A stretch of DNA of 64,000 nt, taken from positions 1 to 64,000 of the forward strand of contig JBCCXY010000001.1 of the NCBI GenBank assembly GCA_039190895.1. The letters are read 5' to 3'. The notes under the pieces are model-generated. The model did no database searches, was not told the origin of the DNA, and saw only the letters and a program-made list of their open reading frames with translations. The translations under genes were made by a program, and so were the position numbers. Shown here piece by piece: positions 31,377-39,901 of the stretch. Source of the DNA: Ovoidimarina sp039190895. GTDB lineage: Bacteria > Pseudomonadota > Alphaproteobacteria > Rhodobacterales > Rhodobacteraceae. Each line of letters starts with the position of its first letter. Positions within the stretch are counted from its first letter, which is position 1.

Positions 31377-32089
31377 CAGAAACCCCCACGATCCTCGTCT
31401 GCGACGACGAAACCGACCTGCGCGAGATGCTGCAAGAGTACCTGCAGAAACGCGGCTTCGCCGTCCGCCTTGCCGCCAATGCCGACGAATTGCGCTCGCA
31501 GATCGAGGCGCACGAGCCCGACCTCGTGATCCTCGACATCAACATGCCGGGCGAAGACGGCCTGTCGGCCTTGCGCGGCCTGCGCACCTCCAGCGACCTG
31601 CCGGTGATCATGCTGACAGCGGCGGGCGAAACCATCGACCGCATCGTGGGGCTCGAGATGGGGGCCGACGATTATCTCGGCAAACCCGTCGACCTGCGAG
31701 AGCTGGAGGCCCGCGTCAAAGCCGTCCTCCGCCGCCAATCCACCCAGACCGAGAGCCCCTCATCGCCCCCTTCCGGGGCCGCCTCGGTCACGTTCGGAGA
31801 ATTCACGCTTAACCTCGAATCGACCAAGCTGACCAACGCGGAGGGCGAAGAAGTCCCCCTGACCTCGATGGAGTTCCGCCTTCTCAAGCTCTTCGCCGAA
31901 AACCGCGCCCGCGTGCTGAACCGCGACCAGATCCTCGAACAGGCCCACGACCGCTCGTGGGACCCGTTCGACCGCAGCATCGACATCCGCATCTCGCGCC
32001 TCCGCCGCAAGATCGAGAAAAACCCCCAAAAACCCGCCATCATCCGCACCGTCCGCGGCATCGGCTACGTCTTCGACCCCGAAACCTGA
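31373..32089 (+). CDS. OmpR/PhoB-type response regulator
   Basis: A 238-residue response regulator: receiver (residues 1-120, DD at VCDDETDL, phospho-Asp in LVILDINMPGEDG, Lys in YLGKPV) and a winged-helix DNA-binding domain (FGEFTLNLESTKLTNAEGEE, LTSMEFRLLKLFAENRARVL, NRDQILEQAHDRSWDPFDRSID, RIIRTVRGIGYVFD). The ATG overlaps the hybrid kinase stop (ATGA), so the two are a unit. Target genes are not visible; no obvious binding site is in the window. Confidence 0.92.
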   Translation: MTETPTILVCDDETDLREMLQEYLQKRGFAVRLAANADELRSQIEAHEPDLVILDINMPGEDGLSALRGLRTSSDLPVIMLTAAGETIDRIVGLEMGADDYLGKPVDLRELEARVKAVLRRQSTQTESPSSPPSGAASVTFGEFTLNLESTKLTNAEGEEVPLTSMEFRLLKLFAENRARVLNRDQILEQAHDRSWDPFDRSIDIRISRLRRKIEKNPQKPAIIRTVRGIGYVFDPET

Positions 32090-33154
32090 CTACTCGTTTG
32101 GCGCGGTAACTACAGTGTCCGGTGGAGGGGTCGTGCAAGGCCCCGGTTCGCCCAAACCAAAAACGTCCGGCGTACACGACGTCCGGCCACATCTCTGCAT
32201 CCTGCTGACGTAGGCCGCGCTACCCGCATCCAGACGGTCACTGATCTGCCGCCGCAGGTCGGGACCAACCCGATCCCACTGCGTGCATGCAAGGAAGATT
32301 CCATGCCTGGGAATGCTTGCCTTAAGCAAGCTGTCGGTCAGCTCTACCTGCTTCAACGCTATCGTCATCTCCTCCGCGTCATCCTTTGCGCCAAGCCAGG
32401 CCTTCAGATCAGCAATCGGCCCGTCACGGTAGTCATCCAAACGGCGCGATTTCCCAGCCCTCATTCCGGGATGAAACCACGTTGGTCTGGCCCGCGTGCT
32501 GCTTTGAACGATCCGGTCGATTTCACCGTCAGCTTTGCTGATAAGCCGCTGCTCACTGCGACGACTGCTGACGACGGGCCCAACTCTTCCCCAGACGTCA
32601 TAGGTCAAGCGAAGCTCGGCGCTCGACGTCTCAACTGGTTCAAGAAGCAAGCAAATTCCACGCGCCTTCCTGTTGTGCGACATGCCTTCACGCGGATGAA
32701 ACACCCGCTCCGCGCCAGAGAAGCACCGCACATCCCCACGCAAAAGCGTCGCGCGGTATATCTGCTCGCGCCCGAGCTCAAGGAAGTTACCATTGTCCGG
32801 ATCAGCCAACTCCCACAAACGCGGGAGTTCATCGGCCCACAAGAAGATGTCGCGCCAATTGCTTTCAATCGGCCAATCCAAATGCAGCCCGGTAAACGCT
32901 TGGGGGGCAAAGTCCCACGCCTCTGAACGACTGAGGAGTTGGCGTTCCCAATCCGCGGTCCGGATCCAGCTGGCGTTTGCCTGGATCTGGTAGAAACGGA
33001 CCCCGGCAATCGCGACGTATACAACGACTGCAAGTGCCGATCCGTAGAAATAGCCATCGCGTTCGCCCCGGATAAGCCCGACCGCAACAAACAATCCCAC
33101 TGCAATCCACATGATCGCCCGCAACACTGACAGGCCATCTGCTAGCTCACCCAT
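32090..33154 (-). CDS. Orphan membrane-anchored protein
   Basis: A 354-residue protein starting MGELADGLSV (ATG 33154, with GAAAGGGGG upstream; earlier in-frame codons lack a site). Two hydrophobic segments are visible near residues 10-55 (RAIMWIAVGLFVAVGLIRGE, GSALAVVVYVAIAGVRFY) and the remaining 300 residues are soluble, mixed alpha/beta, ending in a Cys-rich tail (RCGRTSCTPDVF). No family is recognised. Its base composition is less GC-rich than the neighbours. It converges with the response regulator gene. Confidence 0.6.
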   Translation of the reverse strand: MGELADGLSVLRAIMWIAVGLFVAVGLIRGERDGYFYGSALAVVVYVAIAGVRFYQIQANASWIRTADWERQLLSRSEAWDFAPQAFTGLHLDWPIESNWRDIFLWADELPRLWELADPDNGNFLELGREQIYRATLLRGDVRCFSGAERVFHPREGMSHNRKARGICLLLEPVETSSAELRLTYDVWGRVGPVVSSRRSEQRLISKADGEIDRIVQSSTRARPTWFHPGMRAGKSRRLDDYRDGPIADLKAWLGAKDDAEEMTIALKQVELTDSLLKASIPRHGIFLACTQWDRVGPDLRRQISDRLDAGSAAYVSRMQRCGRTSCTPDVFGLGEPGPCTTPPPDTVVTAPNE

Positions 33155-33300
33155 GAAGCGTGCCCCCTTTCGAGATTCGGGCTCGGCTACTAGCCTAGCA
33201 AATCCAACGGATGGCGCAGCAAACGACCCACAAGCCCACCACCCGCTAGACCGCCTTGAGAAATCCGTGGCTGACATGAAGCCGCAGGCACCTTTCCCCG

Positions 33301-33990
33301 TCAGACCCCGAGAAATCGGTCTTTTACATCATCCGACAGCTCATGCATTGCGCCGCTCCAAACGGTTTCGCCTCGCGCGAGGACGACAGAGCTATCAGCA
33401 ATAGTGGCAAGTTCCTTTAAGGACTTGTCCACTACAAGAATGGACAGGCTTCCCTCATCCTTCAGCACCCGAATGGCGGCCCAAATCTCTTGCCGAACGA
33501 TTGGGGCTAGCCCCTCGGTCGCCTCGTCGAGGATTAGGAGAGACGGGTTCGTCATCAGCGCGCGTCCAATGGCGAGCATCTGCTGCTCTCCACCCGACAG
33601 CGTCGCGGCGCTTTGGGCACGACGCTCCGCAAGGCGCGGAAACAGCCCGGTCACCCGGGCAAAGTCCCAGTACCCGGGCCGGGCCGCGACGCTCAGGTTC
33701 TGCGCCACGGTCAGGTTCGCAAAGCAGCGCCGCCCCTCAGGGACGAGCCCGAGCCCCAGCCGCGCGGCAGTGTGAGAAGGCTCGGCGCTGATGTCGTGAC
33801 CGTCAAACTCCACCCGCCCGCCGTGATGCGGCAGCATCCGGCAGATTGCTTTGATCGTCGTCGACTTCCCCACCCCATTGCGCCCGAGCAAAGCCGTGAC
33901 CCCGCCCCGCTCCACTTCCAGAGACACGCCGAACAACGCCTGCGTGGCGCCGTAGCCGGCGGTCAGGTTGTCGACGCGCAAGAGGCTCAC
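33301..33990 (-). CDS. livF: LivF-type branched-chain/amide ABC transporter ATPase
   Basis: A 229-residue ATPase, the last gene of the operon. Walker A (LLGRNGVGKSTTIKAICRML, residues 32-51), signature LSGGEQQMLAIGRAL, Walker B LLILDEATEGLAP, and the switch His absent/altered as in LivF proteins. It energises uptake with LivG, LivH and LivM. Its start overlaps the livG stop. The associated binding protein is of the kind seen in aromatic/dicarboxylate uptake systems as well as amino-acid ones, so substrate is not certain. Confidence 0.92.
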   Translation of the reverse strand: MSLLRVDNLTAGYGATQALFGVSLEVERGGVTALLGRNGVGKSTTIKAICRMLPHHGGRVEFDGHDISAEPSHTAARLGLGLVPEGRRCFANLTVAQNLSVAARPGYWDFARVTGLFPRLAERRAQSAATLSGGEQQMLAIGRALMTNPSLLILDEATEGLAPIVRQEIWAAIRVLKDEGSLSILVVDKSLKELATIADSSVVLARGETVWSGAMHELSDDVKDRFLGV

Positions 33991-34745
33991 AGCGCGTCCT
34001 CCTCATCGCCAAGATACGCCCGGCGCACCTCGGTATTCGCGCGGATCTCCTCTACCGACCCGGTCGCGATGACGCGGCCATAGACCAGCACACTGATACG
34101 GTCGGCGAGGGCAAAGACCGCGTCCATGTCGTGCTCCACCAGCAGGATCGGCGCCTCGTGCTTGAGCTGCGCCAGCAGCTCGGTCAGCTCCGCCGCGCCC
34201 TCGTTGCCGAGCCCTGCCATAGGCTCATCCAGCAGGAAGACCTTGGGCCGCAGCGCGAGCGCCATAGCAAGCTCCAGCCGCCGCCGCTCCCCATGCGACA
34301 AGTCCGCAGCGGGCGTCCCCAACCGGGTCTCAAGGCGGACGCGGGCCGCATGTTCCGCCACCTCATCCAGACGCGCGTCCCTTGCCCGCGCCACCGCCCA
34401 CAGGCGAAACCCCCGCCCATCGCGCCCTTGCAACGCCAGGAGGATGTTGTCGCGCACGCTATAGCCGGGCACCACGGCCGAGACCTGAAAGCTCCGCCCC
34501 AGCCCCCGCCGCGCCCGCGCCACTGTGTCGAGATGCGTCACGTCCTCACCCCGCAGCAGGACCGCCCCGCTGTCCGGCGCAATGCCCCCGGCAATCTGCC
34601 CGATAAGCGTGGACTTACCTGCACCGTTGGGCCCGATCAGCGCATGGATCTCGCCCTCCCGCACGTCAAGCGACACGTCGCAACTCGCCTCTACCGCGCC
34701 AAAGCGCTTCGAGAGGCCGCGCACGCTGAGGACCGCCTCATCCAT
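33987..34745 (-). CDS. livG: LivG-type ABC transporter ATPase
   Basis: A 252-residue ATPase. Motifs: Walker A LIGPNGAGKSTLIGQIAGG, Q-loop, signature LSHGERRRLELAMALAL and Walker B VFLLDEPMAGLGNEG; switch ILLVEHDMDAVF. The start at 34745 (MDEAVLSVRGLSKRFG) is preferred over an upstream in-frame ATG because it overlaps the livM stop by 8 nt. It pairs with LivF as the heterodimeric motor of the transporter. Confidence 0.93.
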   Translation of the reverse strand: MDEAVLSVRGLSKRFGAVEASCDVSLDVREGEIHALIGPNGAGKSTLIGQIAGGIAPDSGAVLLRGEDVTHLDTVARARRGLGRSFQVSAVVPGYSVRDNILLALQGRDGRGFRLWAVARARDARLDEVAEHAARVRLETRLGTPAADLSHGERRRLELAMALALRPKVFLLDEPMAGLGNEGAAELTELLAQLKHEAPILLVEHDMDAVFALADRISVLVYGRVIATGSVEEIRANTEVRRAYLGDEEDAL

Positions 34746-35727
34746 CGGGCACCGCCCGCGCAGGGCGCACCACCGCCCCGGTGATCCCGCCCTTGGCAAA
34801 CAGCACGATCAGCAGCAGCAGCGCACCGAGGTAGATGTGCCAGAAGTCACTGAGCCCACCCAGCAACTCCTCCAGCGTCACGAAAACGATGGCCCCAACA
34901 ACCGGCCCAATCAGCCGCGCCACCCCGCCGAGGATCACGAAAATCATGATCTCGCCCGAGATTGTCCACGAGAACATCGCCGGGCTCACATACCGATTCA
35001 GATCGGCAAACAAGGCGCCTGCGAGCGCGGTGATCATCCCCGAGATGACAAACGCCGCCAGCTTCAGCCGCTTGGTCGAAATCCCCACCGTCTCCACCCG
35101 CGCCGCCGCCGACGGCACAGCGTTCAGCGCGAGGCCGAAGGGCGAGGCATTGATGCGGTGAACCAGCATCAGCACGACGGTCAGCACGGCGAAGCTCAGC
35201 CCGAAGAACGGCAACGGGGCGAGCGTATTCACCCCCGGGAAGCCGCCGCGCACGTAGATCGACATGCCGTCCTCGCCGCCATACGCGCTCCACGAGATGG
35301 CAAAGTAATAGAACATCTGGCCGAACGCCAAAGTGATCATGATGAAATAGGCCCCGTCCGTGCGTAGGCACAGCCCGCCGACGACAAACGCGGCAAGGCC
35401 GCCGACAAGCACCGCGAGGGGCCAGGTGACCAACATCGATTGGGTGCCCTCCAGCACGAACAACCCGTCATAGATCGGAACATAGGTCTGCACGTGGGTG
35501 GCGAGTATGCCAACCACATACCCACCCAGCCCAAAATACGCCGCATGCCCGAAGCTGATCATCCCCCCGTTGCCAAGCGCGAGGTTCAGCCCAATACCCG
35601 CAATCGCAAAGATCGCAGCACGGGTGGCGAGGGTGACCCAATAGGCCTCGCCAATAGCGTGGGCGACCAGAGCGAAGGCCAGAAGGCCCGCCCAGATACC
35701 CACGGTAAACCACCGCTCAGGGATCAC
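34738..35727 (-). CDS. livM: LivM-type ABC transporter permease
   Basis: A 329-residue permease with about nine predicted transmembrane segments, from LLAFALVAHAIGEAYWVTLA to WHIYLGALLLLIVLFAKGGI. The family motifs GLNLALGNGGMISFGHAAYF and VGAIVFVTLEELLGGLSD are visible. It overlaps both livH (4 nt) and livG. With LivH it forms the channel. Full family length. Confidence 0.92.
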   Translation of the reverse strand: MIPERWFTVGIWAGLLAFALVAHAIGEAYWVTLATRAAIFAIAGIGLNLALGNGGMISFGHAAYFGLGGYVVGILATHVQTYVPIYDGLFVLEGTQSMLVTWPLAVLVGGLAAFVVGGLCLRTDGAYFIMITLAFGQMFYYFAISWSAYGGEDGMSIYVRGGFPGVNTLAPLPFFGLSFAVLTVVLMLVHRINASPFGLALNAVPSAAARVETVGISTKRLKLAAFVISGMITALAGALFADLNRYVSPAMFSWTISGEIMIFVILGGVARLIGPVVGAIVFVTLEELLGGLSDFWHIYLGALLLLIVLFAKGGITGAVVRPARAVPDG

Positions 35728-36632
35728 GCCGCGCCCCCCATCAGCCCCTTGGGCCGCACCAGCAGGACCAGCGCCATGAGGATATAGATCAGCATCGACG
35801 ACAGGATCGCGCCCGCGTCCTGGCTGCCGAAGACCGCCGTGCTCCAGATCGGCAGAAGGAACGCGCCCAGCGTCTGGACGAGGCCCACAAGGATCGCCCC
35901 CACCAGCGCCCCCTGGATGGAGCCGATGCCCCCGATTACCACGACGACGAAGGCGGTGATCAGCACCGGCTCCCCCATGCCGACCTCTACTGATTGCAAG
36001 GTCCCGACAAGCGCCCCCGCAAGCCCCGCCAGCCCCGCCCCAAGCGCGAAGACCAGCGTGTATAGGACCGAGATGTTGACTCCGAGCGCCGCGATCATCT
36101 CGCGATCCGCCTCGCCCGCTTGGATCTGAATACCCACCCGCGTGCGGGTGACCAGCAGGTAAAGCGCGGCGGCGACCGCGAGGCCCGCGCCGATCAGCAC
36201 CAGCCGGAACAGCGGGTACTGGATGCCGAAGGGCAGCGAGACCGGCCCTGCGAGCATCTCAGGCACGTCAAGATAAAGCGGGAACGACCCGAAGGTCATC
36301 CGCGTGCCTTCCGAAAAGATCAGGATCAGCGCAAACGTCGCCAGCACCTGATCCAGATGATCGCGTGCATAGAGCCGCCGGATCACCAGCGTCTCGATCA
36401 GCACCCCTGCGAACGCCGCCGCCGCCGCGCTTGCGATCAGGGCCAGCGCGTAGGACCCCGTAGCCCCCGCCACCGCCGCCGCCGCAAAGGCTCCGACCAT
36501 GAACAGCGACCCGTGGGCGAGGTTGATCAGCCCCATCACCCCGAACACGAGCGTAAGGCCCGCCGCCATCAGAAACAGCATCACGCCAAACTGAAGGCCG
36601 TTCAGGACCTGCTCAAGGATCAGAAGCGTCAT
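35724..36632 (-). CDS. livH: LivH-type ABC transporter permease
   Basis: A 302-residue inner-membrane permease with roughly eight hydrophobic segments. Typical features: LNGLQFGVMLFLMAAGLTLV at the N-terminus, GVMGLINLAHGSLFMVGAF (the conserved N-LAHG segment), and VVIGGIGSIQGALVGAILVG. It starts 44 bp after the binding-protein stop, across a hairpin, and overlaps livM by 4 nt. Together these form the transmembrane part of the importer. Confidence 0.92.
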   Translation of the reverse strand: MTLLILEQVLNGLQFGVMLFLMAAGLTLVFGVMGLINLAHGSLFMVGAFAAAAVAGATGSYALALIASAAAAAFAGVLIETLVIRRLYARDHLDQVLATFALILIFSEGTRMTFGSFPLYLDVPEMLAGPVSLPFGIQYPLFRLVLIGAGLAVAAALYLLVTRTRVGIQIQAGEADREMIAALGVNISVLYTLVFALGAGLAGLAGALVGTLQSVEVGMGEPVLITAFVVVVIGGIGSIQGALVGAILVGLVQTLGAFLLPIWSTAVFGSQDAGAILSSMLIYILMALVLLVRPKGLMGGAA

Positions 36633-36643
36633 CGGTCAGATGC

Positions 36644-36670
36644 GGCCGGGGCCCGCCCGGGGCCCCGGCC
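36644..36670 (-). terminator. Perfect hairpin between binding-protein gene and livH
   Basis: GGCCGGGGCC (36644-36653) and its exact complement (36661-36670) with a 7-base loop. Hairpins here usually attenuate transcription or stabilise the binding-protein mRNA so that it is made in excess over the permeases. Confidence 0.65.
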
Positions 36671-36676
36671 AATAGA

Positions 36677-37822
36677 TTACATCTTGCAGTCGGCCGCATA
36701 GGCGTCGGAATGCTCGGACAGCGACGCTTCAAGGACCTTGTTCGTCAGCACGCCATCCACTTCGACGACCTCGCGGACATAGTAATCCTGGATCGGATGG
36801 TGGTTGGTGTTGAACTTGAAATCCCCCCGCGTCGACTCAAAGTTCGCAGCCCGCAGTGCCTCACGGAACGCCTCCGCATCGCTGACAGGCGCCACTTCGA
36901 GCGCCGAAAGGATCAGTTGCGCTGTGTCAAACCCCTGGCTGGCATACATCGACGGCAGCCGACCGTAGGCTTCCTGAAAGCTCTCGACAAACGCCACGTT
37001 CGCCGCGTTATCCAGATCAGGCGACCACTGCGCCGTGTTCGGCACGCCAAGCGCGGCCTTGCCCACGGCAGCGAGAATAGTCTGGTCAAAGCTGAACGCA
37101 GGACCCACAAGCGGGATCTCGACACCACTGTCCGCATACTGCTTTAGGAACGAGATCCCCATCCCGCCTGGCAGGAAGAAAAACACGCTGTCCGCATCCG
37201 ATGCCCGGATCTGCGCGATCTCCGACGCGTAATCCGTCTGCCCCAGCTTCGTCAGCACCTCATTCGCGGGCTCACCCTCGAACATTCGCTTGAACCCGTT
37301 GATCGCGTCGATCCCCGCCGGATAATTCGGTGCCATCACGAAGGTGCTCTGATACCCGATCGACGTCGCATAAGCGCCCGCCGCCTCATGCACATTGTCA
37401 TTCTGCCAGGCGACGTTGAAATAGTTCTCGTGACACCGCTCCCCCGCCAGCGCCGACGGCCCCGCGTTGGGCGACAGGTAGAACGTCCCCTGAGCCGTCA
37501 CCGACGGCACCACCGCCATCGCGAGGTTCGAGAAGATCAGGCCGGTCATGATATCCACATTGTCCGACTGCATCATCCGGTCGGCGAGGCGCACCGCCAC
37601 GTCGGGCTTGCGCTGATCATCTTCGACAATGACCTCGATGTCGTCCCTGCCCGATTGCTCAATCGCCAGCAGAAACCCGTCCCGCACGTCGATCCCAAGC
37701 CCCGCGCCGCCGCCAGACAGGGTTGAAATCATGCCGATCTTCGTCTCAGCCGATACCCCGCCTGCCGCAGCCGCCAGCGCCACCGCAGCAACACCCGCGA
37801 GCACTTTATTCAGCTTTTTCAT
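36677..37822 (-). CDS. ABC transporter periplasmic substrate-binding protein (LivJ-like)
   Basis: A 381-residue periplasmic-binding protein with a signal peptide (residues 1-25, ending GVSA, then ETKIGMISTLSGGGAGLGID). Sequence such as DYASEIAQIRASDADSVFFF and GGMGISFLKQYADSG is like the binding proteins of aromatic-compound uptake systems rather than the classical Leu-binding proteins. Shine-Dalgarno GGGGAG lies eight bases upstream. It heads the five-gene transporter operon, preceded by a stand-alone RAM-domain gene. Substrate inferred; aromatic or amino acid. Confidence 0.85.
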   Translation of the reverse strand: MKKLNKVLAGVAAVALAAAAGGVSAETKIGMISTLSGGGAGLGIDVRDGFLLAIEQSGRDDIEVIVEDDQRKPDVAVRLADRMMQSDNVDIMTGLIFSNLAMAVVPSVTAQGTFYLSPNAGPSALAGERCHENYFNVAWQNDNVHEAAGAYATSIGYQSTFVMAPNYPAGIDAINGFKRMFEGEPANEVLTKLGQTDYASEIAQIRASDADSVFFFLPGGMGISFLKQYADSGVEIPLVGPAFSFDQTILAAVGKAALGVPNTAQWSPDLDNAANVAFVESFQEAYGRLPSMYASQGFDTAQLILSALEVAPVSDAEAFREALRAANFESTRGDFKFNTNHHPIQDYYVREVVEVDGVLTNKVLEASLSEHSDAYAADCKM

Positions 37823-37853
37823 TTATTTATCTCCCCTAGTTCACTCGTTTCCA

Positions 37854-38093
37854 TCAGTGAAACGCCTTGAAGGCCTGAGTTGTCATCGACCGCACGATGT
37901 CATCGCTAACAAGCAGCTTCGTGTTGACGAACAAGCCCAGATCCTCGTCCTTCGGCACATACACCTTGATCATCAGATCGAATTCGCCGGTGATCGAGTA
38001 GATCTCGGAATGCAACTCAAGCAGCGCTAATTCTTCTGCGACCTTGTAGGCCGTGCCCGGCTTGCATTGCAGATAGATAAAGGCGGTGGTCAT
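37854..38093 (-). CDS. Stand-alone Lrp/AsnC ligand-binding (RAM) domain protein
   Basis: A 79-residue protein consisting only of a RAM (regulation of amino-acid metabolism) domain; the HTH half of Lrp is missing. TAFIYLQCKPGTAYKVAEEL, EIYSITGEFDLMIKVYVPKD and VRSMTTQAFKAFH are the family beta-alpha-beta segments. ATG 38093 lies directly downstream of a candidate promoter region, and the gene is 31 bp upstream of the transporter binding protein. It may sense the transported amino acid or act with a separate Lrp-type partner; function is inferred. Confidence 0.75.
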   Translation of the reverse strand: MTTAFIYLQCKPGTAYKVAEELALLELHSEIYSITGEFDLMIKVYVPKDEDLGLFVNTKLLVSDDIVRSMTTQAFKAFH

Positions 38094-38253
38094 GGCACCG
38101 TCTCCGTTGGTTGAACGTCTGGCCCCTCGGCCAACGGCGGTCAGAATTGGCCGGATTGCCCGCAATTGAAAGGGTCAATCGGCGTTTTTTCTCGCTGAGG
38201 CGGGGGCTTGGACTTTGTTTGTCTTTCCAAGGAGAAAGGGTGTCAGGTTGGAA

Positions 38254-38339
38254 TGGTGCCCGAGGAGAGACTCGAACTCTCACGATGTTGCCATCGGGGG
38301 ATTTTGAATCCCCTGCGTCTACCATTCCGCCACTCGGGC
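38254..38339 (-). tRNA. tRNA-Leu (anticodon CAA)
   Basis: On the minus strand: GCCCGAG acceptor, D arm, anticodon arm GGGGATTCAAAATCCCC with CAA, a long class II variable arm (CGATGGCAACATCG), GAGTTCGAGTCTC T arm and CTCGGGCACCA 3' end with encoded CCA. Length 86 including CCA. Confidence 0.95.
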
Positions 38340-38412
38340 CGCATCGCGGACAGATAGCGGAACGGATCGGGTGGGAAAAGCGGAAATCTGAGTCGAACAA
38401 TTCCTGACGGCG

Positions 38413-38439
38413 GGGCGGTGGGCAATTTGCCCACCGCCC
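38413..38439. terminator. Palindromic REP-like hairpin, possible terminator
   Basis: GGGCGGTGGGC (38413-38423), AATTT loop, GCCCACCGCCC (38429-38439), perfect 11-bp arms. It resembles the GGTGGGC...GCCCACC cores of the REP-like elements at 26486 and 41596. Located 12 bp past the stop of the squalene/phytoene synthase-like gene. Confidence 0.6.
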
Positions 38440-38450
38440 GCGCTCCGAGA

Positions 38451-39194
38451 CTAGGTTCCGAACAGCGACAATTTGACGAGGGCGAGGCGGCGCCGGAACT
38501 CTGACACCGCGAGCGACCCGTCAAGGACGGCCGATGGCCGCTTGATCGCCTCCCGCAGTGTATCTCGCGCGGGCCAGGCCGCCAGCGCGGCGGCCTTCGC
38601 AGCCCCGGTCAGGCGGTGGGGTTGGTGGAGGTGTTCAATGGCCTGTTCGGCCAGCGCGTGAACGGCATCAGGGTCGGGCACTGGCAAGGGGCGCCTGTTG
38701 AGGCCGAAGTACTTCGGAACCGCAATGAACCATGCCGCCATCCCGGCGCCTCTCGCCAAGGCAGACGTGTCCCCTGCCCCGCCAAGCGCCTCCGCCGACA
38801 CCTGCATCAAGGTCCCCGCCGTTTGATCCAGATGCGACCACAACTCGGCGTCGGTTGCGAAGGGCTCTCGCCCGATATCCCAGCGGCGCGCGTCAATGGC
38901 CGGCAGGAGCTTCGGCGCAAGGTCGGGCCGCAGAACCTCGGCTAGCGGCGTCACCACTTCGTGCCGCCGCACCGTGCCGCCGCCCGCGATCTCGTCCAAC
39001 GCATCGCGCCACCATTGCAAGCGCATCTCGGCGATCAGTGGTTCTTCCGTCACGAAGGGCGCCCGCGCAACCTCCACGTTGAACGCATAGATCGGGAACA
39101 GCACCCGCCGCGCCGCGACTGGGGCGGCCATCGCGGCGGCGAAGCGGTCGGGGTCGCCCGCACGGACGATATCCGCGCAGGCCTGCAGGCTCAC
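38451..39194 (-). CDS. Squalene/phytoene synthase-like protein (NDUFAF6-type)
   Basis: A 247-residue isoprenoid-synthase fold protein. ARRVLFPIYAFNVEVARAPF and EMRLQWWRDALDEIAGG are family blocks, with DIGREPFATDAELWSHLDQT and YFGLNRRPLPVP later; the DxxxD motifs for diphosphate binding are incomplete, so it resembles the NDUFAF6/complex I assembly-type relatives rather than true synthases. The start is GTG overlapping the methyltransferase stop (GTGA). It is the third gene in a minus-strand unit after cimA and a methyltransferase. Confidence 0.75.
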   Translation of the reverse strand: MSLQACADIVRAGDPDRFAAAMAAPVAARRVLFPIYAFNVEVARAPFVTEEPLIAEMRLQWWRDALDEIAGGGTVRRHEVVTPLAEVLRPDLAPKLLPAIDARRWDIGREPFATDAELWSHLDQTAGTLMQVSAEALGGAGDTSALARGAGMAAWFIAVPKYFGLNRRPLPVPDPDAVHALAEQAIEHLHQPHRLTGAAKAAALAAWPARDTLREAIKRPSAVLDGSLAVSEFRRRLALVKLSLFGT

Positions 39195-39901
39195 CTGGGG
39201 CGCACCACCAGCAGCGCGTAGGTGAACTCGTCCGCATACTCGCGCGCCACCGCAGCCTCTCGCGCCGCGACCTCCAGAACCTTGGCCATTTCGGCATCAG
39301 CACCGGGGGTCAATTCGGCAATCCACGCATCCTGCGGATCGTAATAAGCCGCCCACGCCTCTGGCGGCAGCAATCGGGACCCCAAAAGCTCATACCCCGC
39401 CGCCTCCACCCGAGCCTCAAGACCCTCCATCGCTGTCATCGGCGGGTAATCGGCCCAGTTCTCCACCGAAGCAGGCGACGGCGTGTCGGTCGTCCACACC
39501 GGCTCTGAAAATGCAACACAGGCGCCGGGTGACAGCTTCGAAGCAAACGCCCGCAACCCCTCGGTCACACCGAGGAAATAGATCGCCCCCGCGCACCAGA
39601 TGAAATCGAACGGCCCCTCTGGGGCGTCCATGCTCGCGTGAACAGCCGTCACGCGCTGCGGATGCTCTCGCGCCACGCGCTCCACCAACGGGCCGTGGGT
39701 ATCGACGGCCACGACCTCTGCCCCCGGCATCTCAGCCAGCAACGCGGGGATATCCGCGCCCGCTCCGCATCCTGCGTCCAGCACGCGGCCCGCGCCGACC
39801 GCGCCGGCGACACCAACGGCCCAGCCAACGTCCTCAGGCAGCCCCGGCCCCTGCCGCAAAAGCCCCTCGTGGAACTGCATGAATGGCGAAGATGTACTCA
39901 C
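39191..39901 (-). CDS. SAM-dependent methyltransferase
   Basis: A 236-residue class I methyltransferase. Motif I is VLDAGCGAGADIPALLAEMP (residues 38-57), followed by EVVAVDTHGPLVERVAREHP and DFIWCAGAIYFLGVTEGLRA. A beta-strand-rich C-terminal half is typical. Its start overlaps the cimA stop by 4 nt; its stop overlaps the next gene's GTG. Its substrate is unknown. Context with citramalate synthase suggests co-transcription only, not a shared pathway. Confidence 0.82.
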   Translation of the reverse strand: MSTSSPFMQFHEGLLRQGPGLPEDVGWAVGVAGAVGAGRVLDAGCGAGADIPALLAEMPGAEVVAVDTHGPLVERVAREHPQRVTAVHASMDAPEGPFDFIWCAGAIYFLGVTEGLRAFASKLSPGACVAFSEPVWTTDTPSPASVENWADYPPMTAMEGLEARVEAAGYELLGSRLLPPEAWAAYYDPQDAWIAELTPGADAEMAKVLEVAAREAAVAREYADEFTYALLVVRPR

